64,000 nt of DNA, from assembly GCA_903642215.1 (NCBI GenBank), contig CAHJWG010000002.1:1-64000 (forward strand), written 5' to 3'. The stretch is from Sphingobacteriaceae bacterium. GTDB lineage: Bacteria > Bacteroidota > Bacteroidia > Sphingobacteriales > Sphingobacteriaceae. Positions 33,706 through 43,548 of the stretch are shown piece by piece. The notes beneath the pieces are model-generated. The model searched no databases. It had not been told where the DNA came from and saw nothing but the letters and a program-made list of their open reading frames with translations. A program made the translations under genes and the position numbers. How positions within the stretch are numbered: position 1 is the stretch's first letter; every line of letters starts with the position of its first letter.

Positions 33706-35847
33706 TTATTGCTGAACGAGTGAAAAGTCAATCTGTTTTTTGGTAAGGTCAACGCTTTTTACTTTGATTTGTACTTCGTCGCCCAATTGGTAAACTTTCT
33801 TTTTGCGCTGACCGATAATGGCGTAATTCTTCTCATCCAAAGTGTAAAAATCATCAGAAATATCCCGCAGCCGGATCATGCCTTCACATTTATTTTCTTC
33901 AATTTCCACATACATTCCCCATTCGGTAACTCCGGAAATTATACCGGTAAAAATAGTACCGATCTGGTTTTGCAAGTATTCTGCCTGTTTATATTTTACG
34001 GAAGCACGTTCTGCATCGGCTGCTTTTTTCTCCATTTGAGAAGAATGCACGCTCATTTTTTCATAAGTTTCTACATCAACTGCTTTGCCGCCAGCCAGAT
34101 AATGTTCCAGTAAACGATGCGCCATCACATCCGGATAACGACGGATCGGCGAAGTAAAATGTGTGTAAAAATCAAAAGCCAAACCGTAATGACTTGTCTT
34201 TTTAGTCGTATAAACCGCTTTCGCCATCGAGCGGATAGCCAATTGTGTTAGCACGTTCTGCTCTTTTTTTCCTTCCACATCAGCCATTAAATGGTTAAGC
34301 GATTTTGCTGTTTCCTTGTCAGAATTGATATTGATTTTATAACCGAAGCGTAAAGCAAACTGCGCAAATGAAGCCAGATTATCTTCCTTCGGCGAATCGT
34401 GCGAACGGTAAACGAAAGTCAGTTTGCTTTTTCCTTTGCCTTTTTTACCAATAAATTCTGCCACGCGGCGGTTTGCAAGCAACATAAAATCTTCAATTAA
34501 CTTATGTGCATCTTTGCGTTCTTTGGTATAAACGCCGGTTGGTTTTCCCTGCTCATCCAGCTTAAATTTTACTTCTGTTGTTTCAAAACTAATAGCACCG
34601 TTTTTAAATTTCCGGTCGCGCAGTTTGTAAGCCAGCTCATTTAACAAAGTAATTTCTTTGATGAAAACGCCTTCTTTTGCTTCGATAATTTCCTGCACAT
34701 CTTCATAAGCAAACCTTCTATCAGAATGGATAATCGTTTTGCCAAACCATTCCGTTATTAGCTGTGCATCGGCATCCATTTCAAAAACAGCCGAAAAACA
34801 CAATTTATCCTCATTTGGGCGGAGCGAACACAAACCGTTGGATAACCTTTCCGGCAGCATCGGGATTACACGATCAACCAGATAAACCGAAGTTCCGCGC
34901 TCAAAAGCTTCATGATCCAAAGCTGTTTCGGGTACAACGTAATGCGAAACATCGGCAATATGCACACCGATCTCATAATTTCCATTCTCTAAAAATTGAA
35001 ACGAAATCGCATCATCAAAATCTTTGGCATCAACCGGATCGATGGTGAAAGTGGTGATCGAACGAAAATCTCGGCGTTTTTTGATTTCTTCTTCGGAAAT
35101 TTCTTCACTTATTCCCTCAGCTTCATGTTCTACTTCCGCAGGGAAAGACAACGGAAAACCATATTCCGCCAAAATAGCGTTCATTTCCGTGTTGTTCTCG
35201 CCTTGTTTTCCGAGAATCGTTTTGATGCGGCCGATCGGGTTTTTAGCTTCCGGCGGCCAATCCACAATTTCTGCAATCGCTTTGATACCGTTTTTAGCAC
35301 CATTTAATTCGGAAATCGGGATGAAAATATCTCGCAGCATTTTACGGTCGTCCGGGATAAAAAACGCAAAACGTTCAGAAAGCTTCACAATCCCGCTAAA
35401 TTCCATTTTGGCACGTTTAATAATCTCAATTACTTCGCCTTCCTTGTGTTTTCCCCGTGATGATTTTCCGTAAACGTAAACCTTCACACGGTCGCCGTGC
35501 AAAGCATTTCGCAATTTCCGCGGAGCCACAAAAATATCGGATTCCGCTTCGTCGTCCGTTACGATAAACGCCGAACCGTCCGCCGTTAAATCTACTTTCC
35601 CTTCTACAAAAGTTTTTAATTCTACTACCTGGAAATTGCCGCGCGATACTTCTTTTAGCACCTGTTTTTTGGCTTCTTCCTGCAAAATTTCTAAAATAGT
35701 TTCCCTGGAATCGGGATCGGAAATATTAAGCTTAGCCGAAACCTGCTTGTAATTATAAGTTTGACTGCCATTCTCCTCGAAAACCTGCAATACCAATTGC
35801 GTAAGTACCTGTTTAACCGAATGGCTGGTTTTGTTTTTTGATGCCAT
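33706..35847 (-). CDS. rnr: Ribonuclease R
   Basis: A 713-residue RNase II/R exonuclease. An N-terminal winged-helix-like segment (about 10-65) and cold-shock domains precede the RNB catalytic domain, whose FTIDPVDAKDFDDAISF (about 268-284) carries the metal-binding aspartates; the S1 domain ends the protein (GTIFTGIISGVTEWGMYVEI onward). It degrades structured RNA from the 3' end. The long basic tail of E. coli RNase R is missing, as is usual in this phylum. Confidence 0.95.
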   Translation of the reverse strand: MASKNKTSHSVKQVLTQLVLQVFEENGSQTYNYKQVSAKLNISDPDSRETILEILQEEAKKQVLKEVSRGNFQVVELKTFVEGKVDLTADGSAFIVTDDEAESDIFVAPRKLRNALHGDRVKVYVYGKSSRGKHKEGEVIEIIKRAKMEFSGIVKLSERFAFFIPDDRKMLRDIFIPISELNGAKNGIKAIAEIVDWPPEAKNPIGRIKTILGKQGENNTEMNAILAEYGFPLSFPAEVEHEAEGISEEISEEEIKKRRDFRSITTFTIDPVDAKDFDDAISFQFLENGNYEIGVHIADVSHYVVPETALDHEAFERGTSVYLVDRVIPMLPERLSNGLCSLRPNEDKLCFSAVFEMDADAQLITEWFGKTIIHSDRRFAYEDVQEIIEAKEGVFIKEITLLNELAYKLRDRKFKNGAISFETTEVKFKLDEQGKPTGVYTKERKDAHKLIEDFMLLANRRVAEFIGKKGKGKSKLTFVYRSHDSPKEDNLASFAQFALRFGYKININSDKETAKSLNHLMADVEGKKEQNVLTQLAIRSMAKAVYTTKKTSHYGLAFDFYTHFTSPIRRYPDVMAHRLLEHYLAGGKAVDVETYEKMSVHSSQMEKKAADAERASVKYKQAEYLQNQIGTIFTGIISGVTEWGMYVEIEENKCEGMIRLRDISDDFYTLDEKNYAIIGQRKKKVYQLGDEVQIKVKSVDLTKKQIDFSLVQQ

Positions 35848-35903
35848 AAATTATGTAAAGATACAAGGATTTAGGCTGATAAAATGTTTGTGGCGAAGCA
35901 ATC

Positions 35904-37637
35904 TCAAAACGGGTAGTTTGTGCCGGGAATAGAAGCGATCAGCTTTTGTGTATATGCTTCTTTTGGGTGATGATAAATCTGATCGGGATCGCCCATTTCT
36001 ACAATTTCACCTTTGTTCATCACGATCATGCGGTCGGCAATATGTTTTACAACCGAAAGATCATGCGAAATAAAAATATAAGTGAGGTTGAATTCCTGCT
36101 GCAATTCTTTTAGCAAATTTAAAACCTGCGCCTGAACGGAAACATCCAAAGCAGAAACAGATTCATCGCAAATCAAAAATTCAGGCTGCAAAGCCAGCGC
36201 ACGCGCAATCACAATTCGTTGCCGCTGACCGCCGGAAAATTCATGTGGATACCGATTAAAATGTTCGGGCAATAAATTTACACGATCTAATAACTCCAAA
36301 ACTTTCTTTTTTCGCTGTTGCGGATTAGCATACAATTGATGCACTTCCATCGGTTCTAAAATCGAATTACCAACGGTTAGTTTTGGGTTGAGGGAAGAGT
36401 AAGGATCCTGGAAAATCAACTGCATTTTTTTGCGCATTCGCCGCATTTCATTCGCCGGAAGCGATAAAATATCTTGGTTTTTAAAAATGATTTTGCCATG
36501 ATTTGGTTCGATTAAACGAATAATACTTCTGCCCAAAGTTGTTTTGCCGCAACCGGATTCGCCGACTAAACCAAGCGTTTCCCCCGGAAAAACCTCAAAA
36601 CTGATATTATTTACCGCTTTTACCATTTCTGTTGATCGTTGTAAAAAACCTTTTTTTACAGGAAACCAGGTATCCAAATTTTTGATTTTCAACAATGGTT
36701 CCTGCTCATAAAGCTTATTTTGCCGAAGTTTTTTTTGCTCATTACTTGAAGCATAACGTTCGCGGATTTCTTGAATGTCTAAGCCTGAAGATTGGATTTC
36801 TCCGTGTAGATCAACCTTTAAAAAATCACTAATTATAGGAAGTTTTTTTAATTGAAAAACCGGCGAAGGCCGGCAAGCCAGCAAACCTTTGGTATAAGGA
36901 TGCTGCGGATTGCTAAAAATAGCTGCAGTTTTTGCCTGTTCAACAATTCGGCCTTTGTACATCACGATAACTTCATCGGCAATTTCCCGGATCACGCCCA
37001 AATCATGCGAAATAAAAATCAGGCTGCTGTTCCGCTCATTTTTTATCCTTAAAAGAAGCTCCAAAATTGATTTTTGCACCGTTACATCCAGTGCAGTCGT
37101 CGGTTCATCAGCAATTAAAATATCCGGATTGCAACTTAATGCCATCGCAATCATTACGCGCTGCTTTTGTCCGCCGGAAATTTGATGCGGATAAGTGTCA
37201 AAAGTTACTTCCGGCTTTGGCAATTGCACTTCTTTAAAAAGTTCTATTGTTCTGCTTTTCGCTTTTTTTTTGTTTGCTTTTAAATGAAGTTGAATGGCTT
37301 CTGCAACTTGGTAGCCACAGGTTAAAACCGGATTGAGTGAAGTCATCGGTTCCTGGAAAATCATGCCGATTTGGTTACCGCGATAAGTCCGCATTTCTGC
37401 TTCCGGTAATTGTAATAACTCATTGTTATTTAAGCTAATACTTCCGGTTACTTTTGCCCTTTCTTCATCCAGTAAACGCATCAAAGCCAATGAAGTTACC
37501 GATTTCCCGGAGCCGGATTCACCCACAATTCCAAGCACTTTTCCGGGCTGCAATTCAAACGATACTTCTTTTACCGCATTAAAAACAGTATTGCCGGTTT
37601 TAAAACTTACGCTAAGCCGATCAACCTTTAAACTCAT
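35904..37637 (-). CDS. Peptide-type ABC transporter, two fused ATPase domains
   Basis: A 577-residue protein with two complete ATP-binding cassettes: Walker A GESGSGKS (about 40) with signature ISGGQKQR, and GESGCGKT (about 353) with FSGGQRQR. This is a DppD-DppF (OppD-OppF) fusion, which powers peptide import. The short oligopeptide-type C-terminal tail (HPYTKGLLACRPSP) follows each cassette. No permease or binding protein is adjacent, so its partners lie elsewhere. It starts 3 bp after the PolB-like exonuclease gene. Confidence 0.9.
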   Translation of the reverse strand: MSLKVDRLSVSFKTGNTVFNAVKEVSFELQPGKVLGIVGESGSGKSVTSLALMRLLDEERAKVTGSISLNNNELLQLPEAEMRTYRGNQIGMIFQEPMTSLNPVLTCGYQVAEAIQLHLKANKKKAKSRTIELFKEVQLPKPEVTFDTYPHQISGGQKQRVMIAMALSCNPDILIADEPTTALDVTVQKSILELLLRIKNERNSSLIFISHDLGVIREIADEVIVMYKGRIVEQAKTAAIFSNPQHPYTKGLLACRPSPVFQLKKLPIISDFLKVDLHGEIQSSGLDIQEIRERYASSNEQKKLRQNKLYEQEPLLKIKNLDTWFPVKKGFLQRSTEMVKAVNNISFEVFPGETLGLVGESGCGKTTLGRSIIRLIEPNHGKIIFKNQDILSLPANEMRRMRKKMQLIFQDPYSSLNPKLTVGNSILEPMEVHQLYANPQQRKKKVLELLDRVNLLPEHFNRYPHEFSGGQRQRIVIARALALQPEFLICDESVSALDVSVQAQVLNLLKELQQEFNLTYIFISHDLSVVKHIADRMIVMNKGEIVEMGDPDQIYHHPKEAYTQKLIASIPGTNYPF

Positions 37638-37640
37638 TTG

Positions 37641-38348
37641 TTAATCAATATAAGTAATGTTTTCTTCGGAAATTAATTCTTCGCCGCGAAAACGCCGGAG
37701 TAATTGTGCTGTCGTAATCACATCTTTCTGGCAATACGTTTTGATGCGTTCCGAATCGTTTTCTTCCCAGTAAACGTGGCCAACCATGCTGCCGTCGATA
37801 TCATCTTTTGGTGTCGGAATATTGAAAATTGCAGCCAGTAAACTTAACGAAGTATAGTTTTTATAGTCGCCGAACTTCCACAACTCCATCGTATCCAAAT
37901 GGTTAACTTCCCAGGGTTTCTTGCCAAAAGTTTGCAATTGCGGCGGAATATTTATTTTGTTAATCAGCATTCTCCGGCACAAATAAGGGAAATCAAACTC
38001 TTTGCCGTTATGTGCACACAAAATTTGGTTTGCCGGCCGGCGTTTCAACATTGCAGCAAAATCTTCCAGTAATTCTGCTTCTTCTTCACAGCAATAGGAT
38101 TTTATCCGAAGGGAAATACCATCTCCCGAAGTAAAAACCCCGGCAGAAATGCAAACGATTTTACCAAATTCGGCCCAAATTCCGGCACGTTCGTAAAAAT
38201 CTGCAGCGGAAGTTTCTTTGCGTTGATAAGCAGTTTTTTGTTCCCACAAATCCTGCAAATGCTGCGGCAATTCCTGATAAGTGCGGTATTGCGGCACGGT
38301 TTCAATATCAATAACCAACAAGTTTTGGAAATCAAGCTGTTCGAGCAT
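37641..38348 (-). CDS. PolB-like 3'-5' exonuclease
   Basis: A 235-residue DnaQ-fold protein. ExoI motif D14-I-E16 (LLVIDIETVPQ), ExoII around LCAHNGKEFDFPYLCRR, and ExoIII with YCQKDVITTAQLL are present, so the four metal-binding acids appear complete. It matches the stand-alone PolB-like exonuclease family, with a presumed role in DNA repair or turnover. It is followed directly by the peptide ABC ATPase. Confidence 0.87.
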   Translation of the reverse strand: MLEQLDFQNLLVIDIETVPQYRTYQELPQHLQDLWEQKTAYQRKETSAADFYERAGIWAEFGKIVCISAGVFTSGDGISLRIKSYCCEEEAELLEDFAAMLKRRPANQILCAHNGKEFDFPYLCRRMLINKINIPPQLQTFGKKPWEVNHLDTMELWKFGDYKNYTSLSLLAAIFNIPTPKDDIDGSMVGHVYWEENDSERIKTYCQKDVITTAQLLRRFRGEELISEENITYID

Positions 38349-38362
38349 GTGCTTCTTTTATC
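38348..38362 (-). repeat. Dispersed 15-bp motif, one mismatch
   Basis: GTGCTTCTTTTATC fills the gap before the exonuclease gene and touches its start codon, as at the VOC gene. Confidence 0.55.
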
Positions 38363-38378
38363 GTACTTTTTTGGAGGT

Positions 38379-39635
38379 TCAATGTAAACTTTTGGTAGAA
38401 TTGAGCAGCTGATAACCAACCAATTCTTCATAACGACTGCCGGTTCTTCTATAATAAATCAGAAACTGATATTCGTTTTCCGTTTCAAAATGACTGCCGT
38501 CAACCGCTGTTTGATCAATTCCCAAATTATTTTTCAACACGTAATGATAATCATAAACGCCTTGCTTCAAGTATAAATCCGTATAAAAATTACCTTTTGA
38601 GGCATCGTAACTCATTTTGCTGCTTTCATTCAACTGGTAATTATTAAATTTTCCGGTGATAAAAACAGCATCGTTCGGGTTTTGCGGATTATAATTTAAG
38701 TTGAAATAAACATGTGCATAATCCGCATCTGTTCTCGGATCGCGGCCATCAGCATTCAGGATAAAAAATTTGCCGTTGTTATCGTACTGAAAAGTATAGT
38801 TCGGCTGATCTAAAACTCTGTCATTCATCAACATAATCGTGTTTACAGAATCACGATAAATATGATTGATGTGTTCTCCGCCGGAATATAAAGTGCGCAA
38901 ATCAAACCTCCTGAACTCATTTCCTCCCGCAAAATCATTAGTTTGGAAATCGTTGAACTGCAATAATCCGCCTTGTACAAACTGTGGATTGGTGTTCATC
39001 GAACTAAAATCCGAACGGCCGTTTTGCATAATCAATGTCCGTATTTCGGCGTAGGGATTTTGAACCGCCAAAGCCGAAACATCTACACTAAAATTAATTT
39101 TCTGATTGGTCGTGCGGTTTACCACCTGATTGGAAGGAACAATGCCGGCCGCCAAACCAGCTTTTTGATCAACCACATAAAACCGGCGCGTTAAAATAGG
39201 TTCCGCAGGATTTCCCTCGGGATAAACCTTTAACAAATAATTACCGGAAAGCTTCGGTGCGATGTTGTAATTGGGCAGCGTTAACTGGTAATGCGTATAT
39301 TTTTGTTTGGTGTTGAAGGAATATCGATAATCTATAATCCGGTCTTCCGTAAAACTTTGCAAGTATTCTGAAGGCGAAAGATTGGATGGTTTCCAGTCGG
39401 CATCACAATGTTCAATGGTATAATTATAGGATTTGGAACCGCCGTTTAAATCATCAAAACTAAGTAGTATAACGTCGTTTGTGTGTAAACCAATAATTGG
39501 GAAAGAGCTTTCCTGCTGCGCATTGTAACATTCAACCGTTTTAATATTGGGCTGATAAACTGCATTTTGATAGCCGGATTGGGCAGCAAGAATTTTAGTG
39601 CATAAAAGAAGTATCAGCAGGATTCTATTTTTCAT
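38379..39635 (-). CDS. Type IX secretion system plug protein (DUF5103 family)
   Basis: A 418-residue exported protein: signal peptide (residues 1-18, ending ILAAQS) followed by an all-beta protein with the DUF5103 features SFDDLNGGSKSYNYTIEHCDADW and HYQLTLPNYNIAPKLSGNYLLKVYP. In Flavobacterium johnsoniae a protein of this family, Plug, closes the periplasmic side of the SprA translocon of T9SS. The family link is clear; the role here is by analogy. A copy of the dispersed motif encodes part of the signal peptide (39601-39615). Confidence 0.85.
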   Translation of the reverse strand: MKNRILLILLLCTKILAAQSGYQNAVYQPNIKTVECYNAQQESSFPIIGLHTNDVILLSFDDLNGGSKSYNYTIEHCDADWKPSNLSPSEYLQSFTEDRIIDYRYSFNTKQKYTHYQLTLPNYNIAPKLSGNYLLKVYPEGNPAEPILTRRFYVVDQKAGLAAGIVPSNQVVNRTTNQKINFSVDVSALAVQNPYAEIRTLIMQNGRSDFSSMNTNPQFVQGGLLQFNDFQTNDFAGGNEFRRFDLRTLYSGGEHINHIYRDSVNTIMLMNDRVLDQPNYTFQYDNNGKFFILNADGRDPRTDADYAHVYFNLNYNPQNPNDAVFITGKFNNYQLNESSKMSYDASKGNFYTDLYLKQGVYDYHYVLKNNLGIDQTAVDGSHFETENEYQFLIYYRRTGSRYEELVGYQLLNSTKSLH

Positions 39636-39649
39636 TAGTTTGTGGCGAG

Positions 39650-40381
39650 CTAAATACTGTAATAAGTAATATGGAGATTAATAATCTGGCCGGCGAAAAT
39701 TACAAAGAAATCTCCCGGCATATCGTAATACCTTTCCAGATCTTTTTTATCATCATTTTTGAGGTAACGCCGGCGGGCATCACTTAAATAAATACGATCT
39801 ATACCGGTAGAACTTGAAAGTACGTAAGATGACAAGATGCCGCTGTAAATCACACTTCCTTCGGATGTATTTACCAGCGCATCTACAAAAGTTAATTGGG
39901 TTGCTTTTGCGCTGCTATGTATATCCGGAAAATCCAATATTTCTCCGCTGAAAAGATAATGCCATTCGTTTTGGAAACGAAAAAGTTTATACCTGCGGTC
40001 AAGTTTATAAGTGCGGATAAAATATTTCCCTAATAATCCGGCAAATGCGCCCGTTAACCCGGCAAATAAAAAGTATGATAAACCGGGATATAATTCTAAA
40101 AATAAAGTATTTATCGCTTGCGAAACACTATTGCTATCCGTTGTGCCGCTTAACAGCGTGGATATTGCCGGGATTGCATCCGAACGAAAACCTAAAACAT
40201 ATACTATGCTATAGCAAAAAGTGTTGATAATGCCGCTTAGGATTAACGACGGCAGGATAAGATCGCTAAAATTTTGTTTAAAATATTCTTTAGAAAATTC
40301 GCCCGAATAGTAAAAACGCCTAAATAAAAATCCGGGTATTAGTAAAATAACAAGTACAAGCGTAGAAAGGGCAATGTTCAT
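39650..40381 (-). CDS. Hypothetical membrane protein
   Basis: A 243-residue protein with three hydrophobic segments (about 3-20, 42-65 and 98-118), then a soluble C-terminal half, probably cytoplasmic. It resembles DUF6338-type membrane proteins in layout, which is a weak match by eye. Its start overlaps the stop of the small upstream gene (ATGA), so the two are translationally coupled. Confidence 0.65.
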   Translation of the reverse strand: MNIALSTLVLVILLIPGFLFRRFYYSGEFSKEYFKQNFSDLILPSLILSGIINTFCYSIVYVLGFRSDAIPAISTLLSGTTDSNSVSQAINTLFLELYPGLSYFLFAGLTGAFAGLLGKYFIRTYKLDRRYKLFRFQNEWHYLFSGEILDFPDIHSSAKATQLTFVDALVNTSEGSVIYSGILSSYVLSSSTGIDRIYLSDARRRYLKNDDKKDLERYYDMPGDFFVIFAGQIINLHITYYSI

Positions 40382-40575
40382 CCATTGTTTAAACGAGAGA
40401 AAGCACCTGTACGGGTAACGGTTATTTTACCGTTTTTTGAAGTCCCGGTACCAGATTTTTTGCTGCGTTCGTCATAAATTGCTTCCATTATTTCGGGTAA
40501 ATGGCCTTCCTTGGCAAGTTTTACAAACTTATCTCCAAACAATTTTGGGGCGGTATTAAAAAATGAAAAAGCCAT
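40378..40575 (-). CDS. Small hypothetical protein
   Basis: A 65-residue protein starting at MAFSFFNTAPKLFGDKF. The frame extends to 40674, but that part runs through the terminator and ABC-F gene end, so the later start is preferred. N-terminal half helical and hydrophobic; the rest basic and rich in Ser, Thr and Gly. It overlaps the membrane protein gene by four bases and may work with it. Not recognised. Confidence 0.6.
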   Translation of the reverse strand: MAFSFFNTAPKLFGDKFVKLAKEGHLPEIMEAIYDERSKKSGTGTSKNGKITVTRTGAFSRLNNG

Positions 40576-40601
40576 ACTTAAAATTTCTTGTTTAAAATTA
40601 A

Positions 40602-40637
40602 TAAAAATCCTGTAATAAAATATTACAGGATTTTTGA
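40602..40637 (-). terminator. Rho-independent terminator after the ABC-F gene
   Basis: AAAAATCCTGTAAT/ATTACAGGATTTTT perfect 14-bp stem with a short loop. Confidence 0.8.
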
Positions 40638-40647
40638 AATTTATATC

Positions 40648-40662
40648 GGTAAAAACAGCATC
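40648..40662 (+). repeat. Dispersed 15-bp motif, AAAAACAGCAT version
   Basis: Exact core overlapping the end of the ABC-F coding sequence by two bases. Confidence 0.7.
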
Positions 40663-42586
40663 ACTTCTCGTCAATCTCCAAAATTTGATCGGCTAAAACT
40701 TCCCATTGAGCCTGTTGCTGTTTTAGTTCCTGCTGTTTTTGCTTCAGGTTTTTGTTCACTTCCTGCAAACGGTTTTGCTGCTTATAAATTTTATCGTCCG
40801 CTAATTCTGCTTCCAGTTGTTTGATGGTTTTTTCCAAATCGGTAATTTTTTGTTCCATTCCGGATAAATCCTGATTCAGTTTTTTTAAAGTTTTAGATTT
40901 ATCTTCCACCGGCTGTTTAGCCACAACAGTTTCCTTTCTTATTTCTTTTTTAGGCTGAGGAACAGTAGGTGCAGATTTTGCTTCCAATTTTCGTTTAGTT
41001 TGCCAGATTTCATATTCTGCATACGTTCCGGGATATTCCTTAATCTGCTGATCTTCAATAAACCAGATCTTATTGGCTACATTATCCAGGAAATAACGGT
41101 CGTGGGAAACGGCGATAAAAGTACCTTCATATTGCTGTAAAGCTTGGATCAGAATATTTACGGAAGCAATATCCAAGTGATTGGTCGGCTCATCCAGAAT
41201 TAAAAAGTTGGCATCCGCAGTTAACGCTTTTGCCAATGCCACACGTGATTTTTCTCCACCAGAAAGCACCTTAATCTTCTTAAAAACATCATCACCGGTA
41301 AATAAAAACGAACCTAAAATAGAGCGTAATTCCGTTTCATTATGTTTTGGGGCAAAGGATTGCAACTCCTGCAAAATCTCACTTTCCAAATGCAAAGCTT
41401 CTAATTGATGCTGGGCAAAAAAGGTTTGCGTTACATTATAACCGGTTTCGCTTTTACCTTCAAAATCATCATCAGCTCCGGCAATTATGCGCAAAACGGT
41501 AGATTTTCCACGGCCGTTTGCACCGATCAAAGCAATTTTGTCGCCTTTTTCGATTACGGCATGTGCATCTTCTACAATATCAATTGCAGGATATTTTTTG
41601 GTGAGGTTATCAATGCTGATGACGTGCCTGCCGGATTGTTTTGAGAACCGGAAGCTGAAATTTACAGACGGGTTATCGTCGTCAACATCTTCTACACGTT
41701 CTAATTTATCCAACGCTTTTATACGCGATTGCGCCATTTTTGCCTTGGAAGCTTTGGCGCGGAAACGTTCGATCAAACGTTCTTCCTGTTTAATTTTGGC
41801 TTGCTGATTTTTGAATTCTCCCTTCTGGATCTCGCCGCGCAACTCTTTTTCTTCTACATAAAAAGAGTAGTTGCCCGAATACGAAGTCAGTTTTCCTTTG
41901 CGGGATTCTACCGTTTTGTTGATTACTTTATCCAGAAACCATCTATCGTGCGAAACGATTACTACGGCACCTTCAAAACCTCTCAAATAATCTTCCAGCC
42001 ATTGGATAGAAGGTAAATCCAGGTGATTGGTCGGCTCATCCAACAGCAAAATATCCGGAGCCTGTAGCAGGATTTTGGCCAGCATCACACGCATGCGCCA
42101 TCCACCGGAAAACGTACTTAATTTACGTTCGGTATCAACATCACTAAAACCTAAACCAGCCAGAATTTCGTGTGCTTTGTATTCGATATTATAACCGTCC
42201 AAAGCTTCAAACTCGCCTTGTTTATCACTCAATTTATGCAAAACATCTTCCGAATAATCGGTTTCCAGTTTTTTCAGCAAGGCTTCAATTTCATCATGCA
42301 GCTGGTTTTGCCGATCAAAAGCTTCCATCGCAACATGTAAAATACTTTTATCAGAAGCGTAAGAAAGTAAATCCTGATTTAAGTAACCGATAGTCAGCTC
42401 TTTAGATTTAGAAATAATGCCGGAAGTTGGCTTCAAATCGCCTACAATCAGCTTCAGCAAAGTAGTTTTCCCGGTTCCGTTTGCACCAATCAAACCAATT
42501 TTTTCACCTGGTTTAATATGCCAGTTGGCTTCATCATATAAAGCCCTGGAACCGATCTCGTAAGTTAAATCATTAATTGCAATCAT
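40661..42586 (-). CDS. ABC-F family ATPase
   Basis: A 641-residue soluble protein with two ATP-binding cassettes (Walker A GANGTGKTTLL near 33 and GANGRGKSTVL near 350; signatures FSGGWRMR and LSGGEKSR), the long P-site-tRNA-interaction linker (about 235-300) and a C-terminal coiled coil (about 560-640). This is the Uup/YheS-like ABC-F arrangement, which acts on ribosomes, not in membranes. The minus-strand box TACATTTG (42592-42599) lies only a few bases before the start, suggesting a very short leader. Confidence 0.93.
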   Translation of the reverse strand: MIAINDLTYEIGSRALYDEANWHIKPGEKIGLIGANGTGKTTLLKLIVGDLKPTSGIISKSKELTIGYLNQDLLSYASDKSILHVAMEAFDRQNQLHDEIEALLKKLETDYSEDVLHKLSDKQGEFEALDGYNIEYKAHEILAGLGFSDVDTERKLSTFSGGWRMRVMLAKILLQAPDILLLDEPTNHLDLPSIQWLEDYLRGFEGAVVIVSHDRWFLDKVINKTVESRKGKLTSYSGNYSFYVEEKELRGEIQKGEFKNQQAKIKQEERLIERFRAKASKAKMAQSRIKALDKLERVEDVDDDNPSVNFSFRFSKQSGRHVISIDNLTKKYPAIDIVEDAHAVIEKGDKIALIGANGRGKSTVLRIIAGADDDFEGKSETGYNVTQTFFAQHQLEALHLESEILQELQSFAPKHNETELRSILGSFLFTGDDVFKKIKVLSGGEKSRVALAKALTADANFLILDEPTNHLDIASVNILIQALQQYEGTFIAVSHDRYFLDNVANKIWFIEDQQIKEYPGTYAEYEIWQTKRKLEAKSAPTVPQPKKEIRKETVVAKQPVEDKSKTLKKLNQDLSGMEQKITDLEKTIKQLEAELADDKIYKQQNRLQEVNKNLKQKQQELKQQQAQWEVLADQILEIDEK

Positions 42587-42683
42587 TGCTGCAAATGTAC
42601 GTTTTATCAGTAATATTTACGTTTTTTGTGCGGATTAGGTGCATGAATATTACTAAAAGCAAACAGTTTTTGCAATTACTGCC

Positions 42684-42698
42684 GATGCTTTTTTTATC
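42684..42698 (-). repeat. Dispersed 15-bp motif, degenerate
   Basis: GATGCTTTTTTTATC, with the two variable bases both T. Confidence 0.45.
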
Positions 42699-42761
42699 AC
42701 CTAAAAATTGGTGTTTTACAATCTGCTAAACCGGGCCTTAAATTTATTGTTCGTTTAAGCG

Positions 42762-43328
42762 ATGGTTATACAAAACATGGATCAGAAAAAAATTGATTTT
42801 TTACTTTATATTTTAAAATGCCTGATCGGTGCCATCATCGGGTTTTTTATTTATCGTGCCTTCCCGGAAGGCGGTGCCTGGAGTTTGGTTTCGATCCTGC
42901 TGGTTTTATCTCCCGAAGGAAAAGATGCTATCAATTTAGCCGAAGTTCGTATCAAAGCGAATTTGGTAGGGGCAGGCACAGGTTTGATATTGTTTTTCAT
43001 TCATCCGCCGGCCTTTTTTATGGTTTGTTTGGGCGTGGTTATCGTTTTGGTTATTTGCGAGTTGCTAAAACTCCAGCTTGCGGCGCGTTCTGCCTTAGCT
43101 TCGGTGGTGATAATTTGTATCCACGAAAGCGGAAAATATTTTTACCAGGTTGCTTTAGAACGGGCGGCCGGCGTAATTTTAGGTTGTTTGATTGCATTGC
43201 TGATTACTTATCTGGTTCATTATAAGCTGTTAATCCACAATGTGCGTGAAAAAAAAGCCCGAATTTCTTGGCGGAGAAACAAGTTTAGGAAAGCAGATGA
43301 GGTAGTTGAAAGTGATGTTGAAAAGTAA
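42762..43328 (+). CDS. FUSC-like (aromatic acid exporter type) membrane protein
   Basis: A 188-residue protein with six or so short hydrophobic segments and a basic C-terminal tail (KKARISWRRNKFRK). GAIIGFFIYRAFPEGGAWSLVSILLV followed by a middle ALASVVIICIHE strand is the layout of a half-length FUSC/ArAE domain. It may export an organic acid; the sequence does not show the substrate. A start at M6 (42777) is equally possible. Confidence 0.7.
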   Translation: MVIQNMDQKKIDFLLYILKCLIGAIIGFFIYRAFPEGGAWSLVSILLVLSPEGKDAINLAEVRIKANLVGAGTGLILFFIHPPAFFMVCLGVVIVLVICELLKLQLAARSALASVVIICIHESGKYFYQVALERAAGVILGCLIALLITYLVHYKLLIHNVREKKARISWRRNKFRKADEVVESDVEK

Positions 43329-43367
43329 GCACATGGATTTAGTGCTGTAATTATTAAAAAATTAACC

Positions 43368-43382
43368 TATAAAAGAAGCATC
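43368..43382 (+). repeat. Dispersed 15-bp motif, AAAAGAAGCAT version
   Basis: Exact core at the left boundary of the modular repeat region. Confidence 0.7.
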
Positions 43383-43393
43383 GCTTGCAGATA

Positions 43394-43520
43394 AGCAAAT
43401 CTGCGGTTGCTTGGTTTTACGTTCTTTTGTCTTGAAACAAAAGAACCAAAAGTTCAAGCATTTCGGATCGCCTCCGGGCGAAATGCAGCCCTACACACCT
43501 GCGTTGCTACTTTGCAAACG
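43394..43520 (+). repeat. Intergenic repeat module A, copy 1
   Basis: Shared with 55274-55398: CTGCGGTTGC, GTTCTTTT.TCTTGAAACA, TTCGGATCGCCTCCG, GCGAAATGCAGCC and ACTTTGCAAA occur in the same order at nearly the same spacing. Confidence 0.8.
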
Positions 43521-43548
43521 GCTCTACTTGGTGGTTATACATCCCGTT

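Noticed and set aside
35024..35473. 149-codon frame opposite rnr
   Set aside because: Antisense to the conserved RNase R domain.
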